A stretch of 45,212 nucleotides of DNA from Shewanella surugensis (lineage in GTDB: Bacteria > Pseudomonadota > Gammaproteobacteria > Enterobacterales > Shewanellaceae), in assembly GCF_023284005.1 (NCBI RefSeq), contig NZ_JAKIKS010000034.1, forward strand, positions 1 through 45,212, given 5' to 3'. The stretch's first letter is position 1, and each line of letters begins with the position of its first letter. Of this stretch, positions 27,058 to 36,029 are shown piece after piece. Both the position numbers and the translations under genes were made by a program. The notes below the pieces were generated by a model that was not told where the DNA came from, searched no databases, and saw only the letters and a program-made list of their open reading frames with translations.

Positions 27058-28445
27058 AGTAGGCTGAGTCCAATAAAGATAAGTAGCGTTGCTGCTATTC
27101 CCCCGACGATGGCAAGTAAGGTGTAGAGCTTGTCTGGTTGGTAAGGTAGGGTCGGAGGTTCAAGTAGTTGTACTAAAGGGTAGGCTGAATATATATCGGC
27201 TTTACCGACATCCATTTTAGCCAGTGCTGAAGTGAAAACCGCAGTGGCGACTTGGTATTCTCTATTTAAATCGTTGAGCTTAGCGATTTCATCGTTATTG
27301 TCGATTAACTTTTGATCCCAGTCTTTAATTTGTTGTGTTAGTGAGCTTAGCTCACTACGTAGCCCCTCAGCCTCTGTAGTGAGCGTTAATAGTTCTTGTA
27401 TGAGAATCGCTCTACCGTCAGAGTTATCGGCTGATAGCATGAGCATGAAGTGCTCGTCTTGATAGCCGACTAATGTTTGGCTGCGCTTTTTCATGGCTCC
27501 TAATAATGCGGCTTGTTTATTGCGTTGATTAATCAATTTAGGATGTTGATACCCATGATGGCCATTTAGTTCTGCTAATATGGCGGTAGATTGGGCATAG
27601 TTAATAAGCAGCTGACGATAGAGTTGATCGTTTTTAAGTTTTAATAAATCAGAAGCTTGTAGGGTAGTTAACGATAAGTGCTGTTCTAGTGTTTTGATAC
27701 TGGCATCTAGGCCATAGAGTTTTGCTTCCATATTCGCTCGGGCATGACGTAATTTTTCTACTGTTAATGCTAATTCTGTAAATTGTTCGGCGGACACCAT
27801 GCCTGTTTCTGTTTGAAAATTTAAAATTCTGTCATGACTCTCACCGACTTTATTGACAAAGCCTTCCATACCGATTCTAATACTATTTTCTCGTTGTTTG
27901 ATTTCATCTTCTCTGAGTAAATTGAGCAATTTTTGTAAGCTATTATAGTGTGCCCAAGCTTTGTCTTGTGCTGCTTTGGCTATTTTGGCCTTGATGCTAA
28001 ATTCGATTATGCCTGTTTGGCTGGGAAGCTTTAATTTGGGTTTTCCTACCTCTGCTGGTGGCACATTCAATAATTTGGCTGCTGCGATGAGGAGGGTATT
28101 ACTGGAGGCGATGGCCTTATAATTTTCTCTTGGATCAATTGCTGAGCTTGCATAAGGAGAATTTGAGGAACTGTTAGCTTGACCAATACTTTCAATACTG
28201 ACGATAGCGCCAGCACCGGCGCCGGGTAAAATGAGCGTCCATTTACTGACATAAGCTGTGGGAGTGAATGCGATGACAGTAATCACGATTATCCAGACAA
28301 AAAATAAAGCAGCACTTGCCGTTTGAATATAAACCCGTCGTCGCTGCTTTCTCGACATGTTACTGCCGTTAACAATTGCATTTTTTAGCCAAAGAAAAGT
28401 GCGAGATTTATGTTGCATTTTTTTATGCATTTTTTTATGCATCAT
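27012..28445 (-). CDS. Chain-length determinant / polysaccharide co-polymerase (Wzz/GumC-like, no kinase domain)
   Basis: A 477-residue inner-membrane protein. One membrane helix lies near residues 40-62 (AALFFVWIIVITVIAF) and one near 445-465 (LLAIVGGIAATLLIFIGLSL). A long periplasmic coiled-coil domain lies between them, ending in the Pro-rich PPTLPYQPDK typical before the second helix. There is no cytoplasmic Walker/Tyr-kinase domain, so it is not a full Wzc. The frame opens at 28466, but ATG 28445 forms an ATGA overlap with the Wza stop and is the better start. The N-terminus carries a Lys/His-rich repeat (MHKKMHKKMQHK) coded by a tandem DNA repeat. Confidence 0.85.
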   Translation of the reverse strand: MMHKKMHKKMQHKSRTFLWLKNAIVNGSNMSRKQRRRVYIQTASAALFFVWIIVITVIAFTPTAYVSKWTLILPGAGAGAIVSIESIGQANSSSNSPYASSAIDPRENYKAIASSNTLLIAAAKLLNVPPAEVGKPKLKLPSQTGIIEFSIKAKIAKAAQDKAWAHYNSLQKLLNLLREDEIKQRENSIRIGMEGFVNKVGESHDRILNFQTETGMVSAEQFTELALTVEKLRHARANMEAKLYGLDASIKTLEQHLSLTTLQASDLLKLKNDQLYRQLLINYAQSTAILAELNGHHGYQHPKLINQRNKQAALLGAMKKRSQTLVGYQDEHFMLMLSADNSDGRAILIQELLTLTTEAEGLRSELSSLTQQIKDWDQKLIDNNDEIAKLNDLNREYQVATAVFTSALAKMDVGKADIYSAYPLVQLLEPPTLPYQPDKLYTLLAIVGGIAATLLIFIGLSLLWIRKPILRKILTND

Positions 28446-29722
28446 TTGGCTTCTGTTCCTATCCATTCCACTAATGTGGCAGGGATAATGATTTCGGTGA
28501 GGGTGCGTACAATCTCTCTAAAGTTGGTTACTCGAGAGTCATAACAAGCAATCCCATCACTGGGTAATAATACGGGATTCATGCCAGGTACCCAAGCATG
28601 AGTAATGAGGGTATCAACGGCTCGCTCTATCACATCTATTTCTTGGGTTAATGGATTTCTAGTGGTTAATATAACGTGTCTTGAGGCGTTAGTTGATTGT
28701 GCTCCCCCGACGCAGTTACCTGCAATGGCGGCAGCTAATAAACGTACTCCGTAGGGAAAGCGAGTTGCTTGGGTGTCTAATGCTGATTGAGAGTTACTTG
28801 TGGCGGGAACCGTAAGGTTAGAGATAAAGACTCTTATGCCGGGGACGGTGATTTGAGAAGGCCTGACAAGATCTTCATCGAAATAATAACGTTCTGGTAC
28901 ATGCACATGATCATGTTTTATTAAGGGGAAATAAGGCACCGGGGCACCGGTTATCACACCTGATAGATCAAAGTAGTAAGTATGGAGGCCACGGGTGACG
29001 GTAACAGTACTTATATCGGCATGGGGGCTGATCCCTCCTGATGATTTTAATGCTTGAGCGATACTGCGTCTGGAGGCATGATCGCCAGTATGGACACTGG
29101 CATCATCAATCACATCTAACTCCGAACGATTGTTTATTTGATGTTGGCCAGGTTCAAATACAGCCCCTGAAACAGTAACTTCTATGGGGGCCCAAAGAAG
29201 GGGGTTAATACTGATCCTGATATTATTAGCATGAATTAGTTGTTCATCAATTAAAATATTTTTTATGTCTTTTTTTAACTGTTTTATGCTTTTACCATAA
29301 GCATAGATAGGCTCTAAATAAGGTAAAAAAATATAACCACTGGTATCGACTTCGACTTTACTGGCAAACTCTTCACCATTAAGAATTCTGATATTGAGTC
29401 GATCGCCAGTCGATAAAATATGCTGTTGCGGGAGAGGTGGCTGGTGACTGGTGGCTAAGTTACGTTGCTGATCATGCCGATAAGTTAATTGGTTCGGTGT
29501 TGATTGCAAATGCGCATTTCTTAAATAGAGCATATCATCAGCGTAGTAATGACATTGAAACATATTAATGTCTTCATTTTGCAAGTTAGGATCACAGATC
29601 TCACTCATTTCAGGCGTTAATGGGGTGACGCATGACGTAAGCATGAATAGCAAGATAACGATAAAGCGAATGCGAGTTATCTTATTTGTTTTAGTCTTTC
29701 GATTAACAGCAATTACACTCAT
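28442..29722 (-). CDS. wza: Outer-membrane polysaccharide export lipoprotein (Wza family)
   Basis: A 426-residue lipoprotein. The signal peptide ends at the lipobox LTSC, with the lipidated Cys at residue 31. A Poly_export domain near 95-180 (ILSTGDRLNIRILNGEEF, VEVDTSGYIFLPYL) is followed by SLBB-like segments (VTVSGAVFEPGQ) and a C-terminal stretch. Such proteins form the outer-membrane channel together with the co-polymerase coded next. The longer C-terminal half (TSNSQSALDTQATRFPYG to VEWIGTEAK) is larger than in E. coli Wza. It begins 10 bp after the STAS gene stop. Confidence 0.9.
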   Translation of the reverse strand: MSVIAVNRKTKTNKITRIRFIVILLFMLTSCVTPLTPEMSEICDPNLQNEDINMFQCHYYADDMLYLRNAHLQSTPNQLTYRHDQQRNLATSHQPPLPQQHILSTGDRLNIRILNGEEFASKVEVDTSGYIFLPYLEPIYAYGKSIKQLKKDIKNILIDEQLIHANNIRISINPLLWAPIEVTVSGAVFEPGQHQINNRSELDVIDDASVHTGDHASRRSIAQALKSSGGISPHADISTVTVTRGLHTYYFDLSGVITGAPVPYFPLIKHDHVHVPERYYFDEDLVRPSQITVPGIRVFISNLTVPATSNSQSALDTQATRFPYGVRLLAAAIAGNCVGGAQSTNASRHVILTTRNPLTQEIDVIERAVDTLITHAWVPGMNPVLLPSDGIACYDSRVTNFREIVRTLTEIIIPATLVEWIGTEAK

Positions 29723-29732
29723 TTTCTATTTT

Positions 29733-30095
29733 TCATTGATCTTTAATGGCTGATAGTGGACCACAAATATAATCAATGGCAGCCGACTGGCTCTCATAAA
29801 TGTGAAAAATTTGGTGTAATCGTGTGAGCTCTATCAATGCTCTAACACCATCAGAAGGGGAGAGCAAAACCACTTCGCCGCCTTCTTGATGGGCTTTTTT
29901 CATTGCTGAAATGAGTACCGATAGTCCACTTGAATCAATAAATTCAACTTGATGTAAATCCATTATTAACCTTGTTATTCCAGAGTTTATTTGTTTGAGA
30001 ATAGCCGCTCTTAATGTGGGGGTTTCGGTCATCAGCATTTCTTTTGGTAGGGTGATAATGCAAGCATTAGCTTGTTTTAATGGGGTGAATTTCAT
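29733..30095 (-). CDS. STAS-domain anti-anti-sigma factor-like protein
   Basis: A 120-residue single STAS domain (SpoIIAA/RsbV/SypA type). FIDSSGLSVLISAM carries the phospho-accepting Ser (residue 55) after the usual Asp. AAGGAAGG lies just before ATG 30095. It is encoded directly before wza and after the HATPase and PP2C genes, so the three should form a phosphorylation partner switch: the kinase at 30313-30699 phosphorylates the Ser and the phosphatase at 30692-31918 removes it. In Vibrio fischeri the similar SypA controls polysaccharide output. The target here is unknown. Confidence 0.92.
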   Translation of the reverse strand: MKFTPLKQANACIITLPKEMLMTETPTLRAAILKQINSGITRLIMDLHQVEFIDSSGLSVLISAMKKAHQEGGEVVLLSPSDGVRALIELTRLHQIFHIYESQSAAIDYICGPLSAIKDQ

Positions 30096-30312
30096 GAGCC
30101 TTCCTTACGCTAGAGTCATACCTGCTTAACTATCTTAGGATTAAAATGGTTATTAATAATAAAGATAGTGACTTTTATTATTTATTTTTGATGAGTGCCA
30201 ATAAGCTGATGACATTCAAGGTGTTTCTAATACTTAAATATAGTTAGTATTTATCATAATGAGGTATTTATTTTTAAGAGAGTCATTTGCATTTAATTTA
30301 TTAGCCAGTTTA
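30096..30312. other. Spacer between anti-sigma kinase and STAS genes
   Basis: 217 bp, AT-rich. It has an inverted repeat CTATCTT (30130-30136) / AAGATAG (30162-30168) and a TGGCAC half-site on the minus strand (30195-30200) that lacks a matching -12 element. It may hold the promoter of the STAS-wza operon. Confidence 0.4.
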
Positions 30313-30699
30313 TTATCTTTTTAGTGACAATCTTAGGTGTGTGCCCGATATTGTCGGTTGAAAATTGACTTCATCCATCCATTGCTCTAGGATCCACAAC
30401 CCTCTGCCCGATAGTTCATCTGCTTCAGGGCATTCTTCGGGCGCTTTGAGCAAAGTAAAGTTGGCATCATCCAGTATATCAATGACGATTTCATGACTGT
30501 CACAATGCACAATGATAATGACTTTATTAAGGCTTTCATCAGTATGTTCAATCAGATTAGCTAACACTTCCATAATGCAGGTGACTGTTCTAAATTTTTG
30601 TTTTTCGGTGACGTGTAATGTTAAAAAGTCATCGACATCTTTACAGACTTGAATTTGATCGATGTTGGATTTATTTAAATTAATTTGAAGGTTAAACAT
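30313..30699 (-). CDS. Anti-sigma-factor-type Ser/Thr kinase (HATPase_c, RsbW/SpoIIAB-like)
   Basis: A 128-residue GHKL-type kinase. The N-box is EVLANLIEHT (residues 43-52), the first ATP-lid Asp is in IDILDDAN, and the G2 box is SGRGLWILEQW near 96. It is expected to phosphorylate the STAS protein coded downstream and perhaps to hold a partner protein. AGGAAAG precedes ATG 30699. It overlaps the end of the PP2C response-regulator gene by 8 bp, so the two are translated together. Confidence 0.9.
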   Translation of the reverse strand: MFNLQINLNKSNIDQIQVCKDVDDFLTLHVTEKQKFRTVTCIMEVLANLIEHTDESLNKVIIIVHCDSHEIVIDILDDANFTLLKAPEECPEADELSGRGLWILEQWMDEVNFQPTISGTHLRLSLKR

Positions 30700-31918
30700 A
30701 ATCTTTCCTATTGCGGTTGTGATTCTTTGGGGAAAGTATCATCATTGAAATGTCATCTTGTAAAGAATTCCCTTGCCAGAGAGTGACAGCATGATTGATA
30801 TGGTTAAGCAGGAGGTTGGCAGATAAAGCATTTGCTGAGCGGCAGAGTTGACATAAACGTTCTTGTCCAAACATGCCGAAAGTCGGATGAACACATTCAT
30901 AGAGGCCATCTGAGTAGACCAATAATTTTTGTTTTTGATCTAAAATAAAATCTTGGGATTGATATTTATTCTCTTTACTTATTCCAATAGGAAGTTGGCT
31001 TTTTGCCCCCATAAACTGTGTGTTTTGATCATCAATTATGATGGCATCGGGATGGCCTGCATTGGTTATTTTGACTTGGCTGGTTTTAGTATTTAATATT
31101 CCTAAAATTAAGGTTGCAAATCTTCCCATAGATTCGGGATCTTCGAATTCCTGATTGAGCTCATTGACTATCAGAGAAGGATCAAGTTTTCCCCAAGGAC
31201 ATCGGTCACTGGCTAACCTCTGGGCCAAAGTGAAACTTTGCATTGAGGCCGCAACACCATGGCCTGTTACATCAAGAAGATAAAAGCCGATATGAGTATC
31301 ATCAATATTCATACATTGAAAAATATCACCTGCTAGATCGCTTGCTGGCTGGAATTTAGTGGCTATTTCCCAGTCATCATTGAGGTGAGGAGAGTGTGGC
31401 AATAGAGCTTGCTGGAGGCGTGCTGCACTGTCTAAGTCTTGTTGGATTTGTTTAAGGTAGGCGTGCTCTTTTTCTAGCATTTGTTGTAGCTGTTCATTTT
31501 TTTGTCTTAACTGCCGTTGCATTTTAATGAGTCTAACCGCAGCCAGTATTCTAACCTTTAAGATGTTCGCTCGGTAAGGTTTGACAATATAATCATCAGC
31601 GCCAGATTCTATTCCCGTTACTTTATGCTCATCTTCAATATTACTAGTTAGCATTATAATATAAGGAGTATCAGTATGTTGTTTCAATTTCTTACATAAA
31701 TCTGGTCCACACATACCCGGCATATTCCAATCGGTAATGACAATATCGGTAGGTGATGAGTTGAATTTTGAGAAGGCCTCGTTACCATTAGTACTACTGG
31801 TAATATTCAGCCCCATTGATGTCAGTAACTCATTGAGAATGTAGCGCTGACTCATAGAATCTTCGGCGATTAGAATAGAAATATGCTTAAAGGCCGGAAC
31901 AACCTCGAGTAAACTCAT
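30692..31918 (-). CDS. Response regulator with PP2C/SpoIIE-type Ser phosphatase output
   Basis: A 408-residue protein: receiver domain (IAEDSMSQRY, phospho-Asp 63 in ITDWNMPG, Lys in VKPYRA), a coiled coil about 130-170, then a PP2C/RsbU-type phosphatase domain. The metal residues are visible in DLAGDIF, LLDVTGHGVAA, VYSDGLYE and LQDDISMM. Phosphorylation of the receiver by an unseen kinase should switch the phosphatase on the STAS protein, tying the partner switch to a two-component signal. No cognate histidine kinase is in the window. First gene of the leftward series; weak ribosome-binding site. Confidence 0.92.
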   Translation of the reverse strand: MSLLEVVPAFKHISILIAEDSMSQRYILNELLTSMGLNITSSTNGNEAFSKFNSSPTDIVITDWNMPGMCGPDLCKKLKQHTDTPYIIMLTSNIEDEHKVTGIESGADDYIVKPYRANILKVRILAAVRLIKMQRQLRQKNEQLQQMLEKEHAYLKQIQQDLDSAARLQQALLPHSPHLNDDWEIATKFQPASDLAGDIFQCMNIDDTHIGFYLLDVTGHGVAASMQSFTLAQRLASDRCPWGKLDPSLIVNELNQEFEDPESMGRFATLILGILNTKTSQVKITNAGHPDAIIIDDQNTQFMGAKSQLPIGISKENKYQSQDFILDQKQKLLVYSDGLYECVHPTFGMFGQERLCQLCRSANALSANLLLNHINHAVTLWQGNSLQDDISMMILSPKNHNRNRKDYV

Positions 31919-32153
31919 TTTATTACCGTTAACTATTTGACCTTATTTAACAATAGCAATTATTTTTATTGTTTGTCTTTTAAGTCCTATTTTTAACCAT
32001 TTTCAGTGTTATTTAATGCATTCGCGAAGCGATAAAATGTTTCATATACTGATAACAAGCTATACATAAGTGAGTTGAAGAATCGAGTGATGTGGATATA
32101 TCTAGAAAAGCGATTGGTAAATCAAACATTCATATAGTTAGAGTAGGTGTATA

Positions 32154-34082
32154 TTGCATTATCGTCCTGAAATAGATGGGTTACGGGCAGTTGCTGTTAT
32201 TCCAGTGATACTTTTTCACGCTGGATTTCACATATTCAGTGGCGGCTTTGTTGGCGTTGATGTTTTCTTTGTGATCAGTGGTTATTTAATTACCAGCATT
32301 ATTATTGCTGAGCTTGATGAAGATCGCTTCAGTCTGATTACTTTTTATGAGCGTAGGGCAAGACGTATTTTACCGGCTTTATTTTTCGTCATATTGATTT
32401 GTATTCCTTTTGCATGGATGTGGTTTATGCCATTGGATTTACAAGATTTTGCACAGAGTATCGTCGCTGTATCGACTTTTTCATCTAATATTCTATTTTG
32501 GCTCGAAAGTGATTATTTCGACACAGCAGCAGAGCTTAAACCTTTACTACATACTTGGAGTTTAGCTGTTGAGGAGCAATATTATATTCTTTTTCCTTTG
32601 TTTTTGATGTGGACTTGGCATTTAGGTATTCGTTGGATTTTAGGTTTATTAGCTATTGTTTTTATTGCAAGTTTGGCTGCAGCGCAGTGGGGTGCATATA
32701 ATGCACCTAATGCGGCATTTTATTTACTGCCCACTCGAGGTTGGGAGTTATTAATGGGAGTATTTGCAACCTTCTTTTTTCATCGATATAAAACGATAAA
32801 TTTTAATAACAAGATAAAGAATACATTCAGCTTGATAGGTGTGTTTTTAATCATATATGCTATTTTTGCTTTTGATGAAACGGTCCCTTTTCCCAGTTTG
32901 TACACTTTATTTCCAACCATCGGTACCTTATTAATTATCGTATTTGGACAAAAAGGGACCGTTGTTCATTCTTTTTTGAGTCAAAAAGTATTGGTTGGTA
33001 TTGGGCTCATAAGTTATAGCGCTTATTTGTGGCATCAACCTTTGTTTGCATTTGCAAAATATAGAAGCTTTACAGAGCCTTCAGTTAGTTTAATGATGGG
33101 ATTGTGTGTGATTTCTCTTATGCTGGCTTATTTAAGTTGGCGCTTTGTCGAAATGCCATTTAGAAACAAACAGGTTTTTAATCAGAAAGTCATATTTACC
33201 TCCGCTATTGTCATGAGCTGTTCTTTTATCACTGCAGGTGTTGTCTTTAGTGTCGATGGCCGTTTTTCGTCCGAGGACAATTTAATGGTTAAAGGATATA
33301 AAGCGGAAAATAGGGCATCGCAACTGCAATCTTGGGATTGGTTAAAAGCACGGACTAATGATCAAGGATACGATGTGACAAATAATCAATTTGATCATAC
33401 ACCGTGGTTTGATCTAGATGATCCTAGGCGGCGTTTATTATTGGTGGGTAACTCTCATTCAAAAGATATTTTTAATGTACTGATGAGTAGTACTACTGCA
33501 ATAAGTCGTTTTCAAATTGCTCGTTTTGGGACCGAGCTTGCTGATATTCGTCAGGCCTTCTACCTTTCGCCTAATTACCAATCATCCGATATGCTAATGT
33601 ATGTTTCTCAATATAAACCAGCAGATCTTAAAGTATTTAATGCATTAATCGATAGAGCCATTTTAGATGGAAAAAAAATCATTTTTGTGAAAAATATTTA
33701 TGAGTTTGAGGAGTTTGGAAGACGTACTTATGCTGATTTTTTGTTTAATTTATTATTAGATCATATTGGAGAAGACAACATTACGGCTAAAGATATCATG
33801 AAGATCAATGAAAAGCACTTTGAACAATTTACTCATAGAGATAGAAAGCAATTACATAAGAAATCTGATGCTTTACTCGCTCAATTACAGCTTCAACATC
33901 CTCAATTAGTCGTTTTGGATCGAATGGATTATGTTTGTGATAAAGGTCGTTCTCTTTGCTATGCTATGAATGGTAATTATCAAAAGTTTTTTTATGATTA
34001 TGGGCATCACACTTTAGAAGGAGCCGAGTTTTTCGGTACGCGAGTGGATACTATCAACTGGCTTGCTTCTATTCTAGAATGA
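32154..34082 (+). CDS. OafA/YrhL-type acyltransferase with C-terminal SGNH domain
   Basis: A 642-residue membrane protein. The acyltransferase-3 domain covers residues 1-360 with about ten membrane helices. YRPEIDGLRAVAVIPVILFH carries the family's early motif and its His, followed by FVGVDVFFVISGYL and HTWSLAVEEQYYILFP. A periplasmic SGNH hydrolase-like domain follows: LLVGNSHSKDI near 435 and DYGHHTLEGAEFFG near 620 supply the Ser and Asp-x-x-His. It probably O-acetylates the exopolysaccharide. The start is TTG at 32154, giving the normal N-terminus MHYRPEIDG; no closer ATG fits. It diverges from the regulator gene and converges on the cytidylyltransferase gene. Confidence 0.9.
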   Translation: MHYRPEIDGLRAVAVIPVILFHAGFHIFSGGFVGVDVFFVISGYLITSIIIAELDEDRFSLITFYERRARRILPALFFVILICIPFAWMWFMPLDLQDFAQSIVAVSTFSSNILFWLESDYFDTAAELKPLLHTWSLAVEEQYYILFPLFLMWTWHLGIRWILGLLAIVFIASLAAAQWGAYNAPNAAFYLLPTRGWELLMGVFATFFFHRYKTINFNNKIKNTFSLIGVFLIIYAIFAFDETVPFPSLYTLFPTIGTLLIIVFGQKGTVVHSFLSQKVLVGIGLISYSAYLWHQPLFAFAKYRSFTEPSVSLMMGLCVISLMLAYLSWRFVEMPFRNKQVFNQKVIFTSAIVMSCSFITAGVVFSVDGRFSSEDNLMVKGYKAENRASQLQSWDWLKARTNDQGYDVTNNQFDHTPWFDLDDPRRRLLLVGNSHSKDIFNVLMSSTTAISRFQIARFGTELADIRQAFYLSPNYQSSDMLMYVSQYKPADLKVFNALIDRAILDGKKIIFVKNIYEFEEFGRRTYADFLFNLLLDHIGEDNITAKDIMKINEKHFEQFTHRDRKQLHKKSDALLAQLQLQHPQLVVLDRMDYVCDKGRSLCYAMNGNYQKFFYDYGHHTLEGAEFFGTRVDTINWLASILE

Positions 34083-34095
34083 AATTTTATTATCT

Positions 34096-34515
34096 TTACT
34101 TATCTGTTCTTAAGTCTGCTAATGTCTTATTGATTAATGTACTTGAGGTGCCTTGAGTATAAGGGAAATAAATGACGATACAGTCGACAGAGGATAATTG
34201 CGTTTCATACTCTTTCCATTTAGGGGTGTCATACCAGTCATCGCCAACAAATAAATAGCGTGCATGATTTTTCTTTGCTGCTGCGACTTTATCCATATTT
34301 TTTTGAGGGATAGCAACATCGACATACTTACAAGAACGTACCACCTCAATACGTTCATGGTAAGGAATAACCGACGTTTTTCCTTTGTACATGACCAATT
34401 CATCAATCGTTACCCCGACGATTAATTTATCGCATATTGCTTTGGCATTTCTTAATAAATTAACATGACCCACATGAAATAAATCATATACCCCACTAGT
34501 ATATCCAATGATCAT
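34096..34515 (-). CDS. tagD: Glycerol-3-phosphate cytidylyltransferase-like protein (TagD/GCT family)
   Basis: A 139-residue nucleotidyltransferase. GYTSGVYDLFHVGHVNLLRN contains the HxGH motif, VGVTIDELV and YHERIEVV follow, and TQGTSSTLI takes the place of the RTxGISTT motif. The family makes CDP-glycerol or related CDP-alcohols. With the TagB/F-like transferase at 18348-19604 this points to glycerol-phosphate incorporation. ATGA overlap with the amidotransferase gene upstream, with AAGG seven bases before the ATG. A CDP-ribitol or other CDP-alcohol role cannot be excluded. Confidence 0.85.
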   Translation of the reverse strand: MIIGYTSGVYDLFHVGHVNLLRNAKAICDKLIVGVTIDELVMYKGKTSVIPYHERIEVVRSCKYVDVAIPQKNMDKVAAAKKNHARYLFVGDDWYDTPKWKEYETQLSSVDCIVIYFPYTQGTSSTLINKTLADLRTDK

Positions 34516-36029
34516 TTTAATACCTTTAGGTTTTCTTCAAACCAAATCTGATAAGAATGTTTATGGTGTGTTTGTTTAAAAATAGCGGTTAAATCGACAG
34601 GAAAACCAATTTTATTTTCGAAGGCAAATTCATTACCTTTCATGGGCGCGATAAGATTACGTAAAGGCATTTTTCCTAAGTGTTTTCCCATTAATACAGT
34701 TGGTGATATTTTTGTGGCTAAGTGGAAAGTGTGAATGTTTGCTAGAGGCTCTCGACCTTCAATACCCGCTGCCATTAGTGAGAAGTCTAATCGACGGAAT
34801 AGTATAGGCAGGTGATAACGTATAAAGAACCATCTAACGGCTTCAAAGGTATTTGGAAAATGACGATGTTCAAATAGCTCGACTAAATTATGGTACAATA
34901 AACTGTTTTTATTTGGTTTAGTGTAGCAGTATAACTCAATAAATTGGTCGATATCGAATGATGGGGAATGATGTGCCCATTGATAAATCCTATCATAACC
35001 GCCAAAAAATTCATCGGCTCCTTCTCCTGAAAGTAACACTTTCATACCATCTTGTTTCGCGCGGCGGGCTATTTTTGACAGTAAAACTTCATTGGGAACC
35101 GACATGGGCTCACCACGTAAGGTTAATAAGCGATGAAACTCATCTCTATATTCATGATTTTCACACTCATTAATGGTCAAGTTTTGAATATGTTCGGATT
35201 TAAGGTATTCGATATCCTCATCGCCAGTAAAACCAATGCTATAGTATTGATTAAAATTGCCTAATTCTTTTAATAAGTGGCTATCTACCCCACGACTGAG
35301 TAATAAGCCTATTTTTGCGTCAGAGACCATTCTTGACTCAATGCCCGCTAAAATAGCGGTTTTAAGCTCATACTCAGTCACTTCTCTATATTCGCCATTG
35401 AGGTAATCGATGGGATCAAAATATTGGCCATTGATAAAGCAAGCGCCAGGAGCAAGAGTCGAAACACCTTTGAAGTAGGAACCACAAAATAGAGGTGCTC
35501 TCACCGCTTTATATTCTTCAATTGCAGCGGTGTTGATTTCGAGTTTAAATAATTGTTTGAGTGTATTAGGTTCTGAAGAGATGGTGATGTAGTCACTATT
35601 TTTGTAGATAAATAAGGGTTTTACACCAAATTTATCTCTAGCACAGTGAGTCATTATTCCTTGAGGATCAATATAAACGAAAGCAAAAAAACCATCTAAT
35701 TCATTAATATTAAATTTATAATTGGCAATTAAATCGCTTAATAAGAGTGTGTCACTGACGTATTTAGCATTGAAATGTTTTTTACCTAGCTCTCGATAAT
35801 TTAATATCTCGCCGTTAAAGATGAGCATGCCGCCATGATTATCCAATACGGGCTGATTAATACCACTATTGATATCAATAATTGATAACCTTGAATGGTA
35901 AGCGTGCCATTGATGAAATTGAATGAGACCTGAGGAGCAGTCTGGTCCTCGAAAACGTAGTGTTTTTTCAATAATATCTAATTGATTATTGGTAATGTTA
36001 GGATCATTGCTAACAAATATTCCACACAT
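34512..36029 (-). CDS. Asparagine-synthetase-like glutamine amidotransferase with altered PP-loop
   Basis: A 505-residue AsnB-family protein. Cys2 (MCGIF) is the class-II glutaminase nucleophile, and RFRGPD, HSRLSIID and FNGEILNYREL follow as usual. The synthetase half carries SRGVDS at residues 245-250 where most members have SGGxDS, so a loop Gly is Arg. LLSGEGADEFFGGYDR later is intact. In polysaccharide loci such enzymes can amidate a uronic acid or another carboxylate of the repeat unit. That fits here, since asparagine synthesis would be out of place. First gene of a two-gene operon with the tagD-like gene. Confidence 0.87.
   Translation of the reverse strand: MCGIFVSNDPNITNNQLDIIEKTLRFRGPDCSSGLIQFHQWHAYHSRLSIIDINSGINQPVLDNHGGMLIFNGEILNYRELGKKHFNAKYVSDTLLLSDLIANYKFNINELDGFFAFVYIDPQGIMTHCARDKFGVKPLFIYKNSDYITISSEPNTLKQLFKLEINTAAIEEYKAVRAPLFCGSYFKGVSTLAPGACFINGQYFDPIDYLNGEYREVTEYELKTAILAGIESRMVSDAKIGLLLSRGVDSHLLKELGNFNQYYSIGFTGDEDIEYLKSEHIQNLTINECENHEYRDEFHRLLTLRGEPMSVPNEVLLSKIARRAKQDGMKVLLSGEGADEFFGGYDRIYQWAHHSPSFDIDQFIELYCYTKPNKNSLLYHNLVELFEHRHFPNTFEAVRWFFIRYHLPILFRRLDFSLMAAGIEGREPLANIHTFHLATKISPTVLMGKHLGKMPLRNLIAPMKGNEFAFENKIGFPVDLTAIFKQTHHKHSYQIWFEENLKVLK

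Noticed and set aside
27582..27594. GGCGGTAGATTGG on the plus strand, similar to the RfaH ops element
   Set aside because: It lies inside the chain-length gene on the strand opposite to transcription, so it cannot act as an ops signal for the EPS operon.
30183..30200. TGGCAC on the minus strand before the STAS gene as a second sigma54 promoter
   Set aside because: The position of the -12 element reads AAAAA with no GC at the right spacing, so only half a promoter is present.
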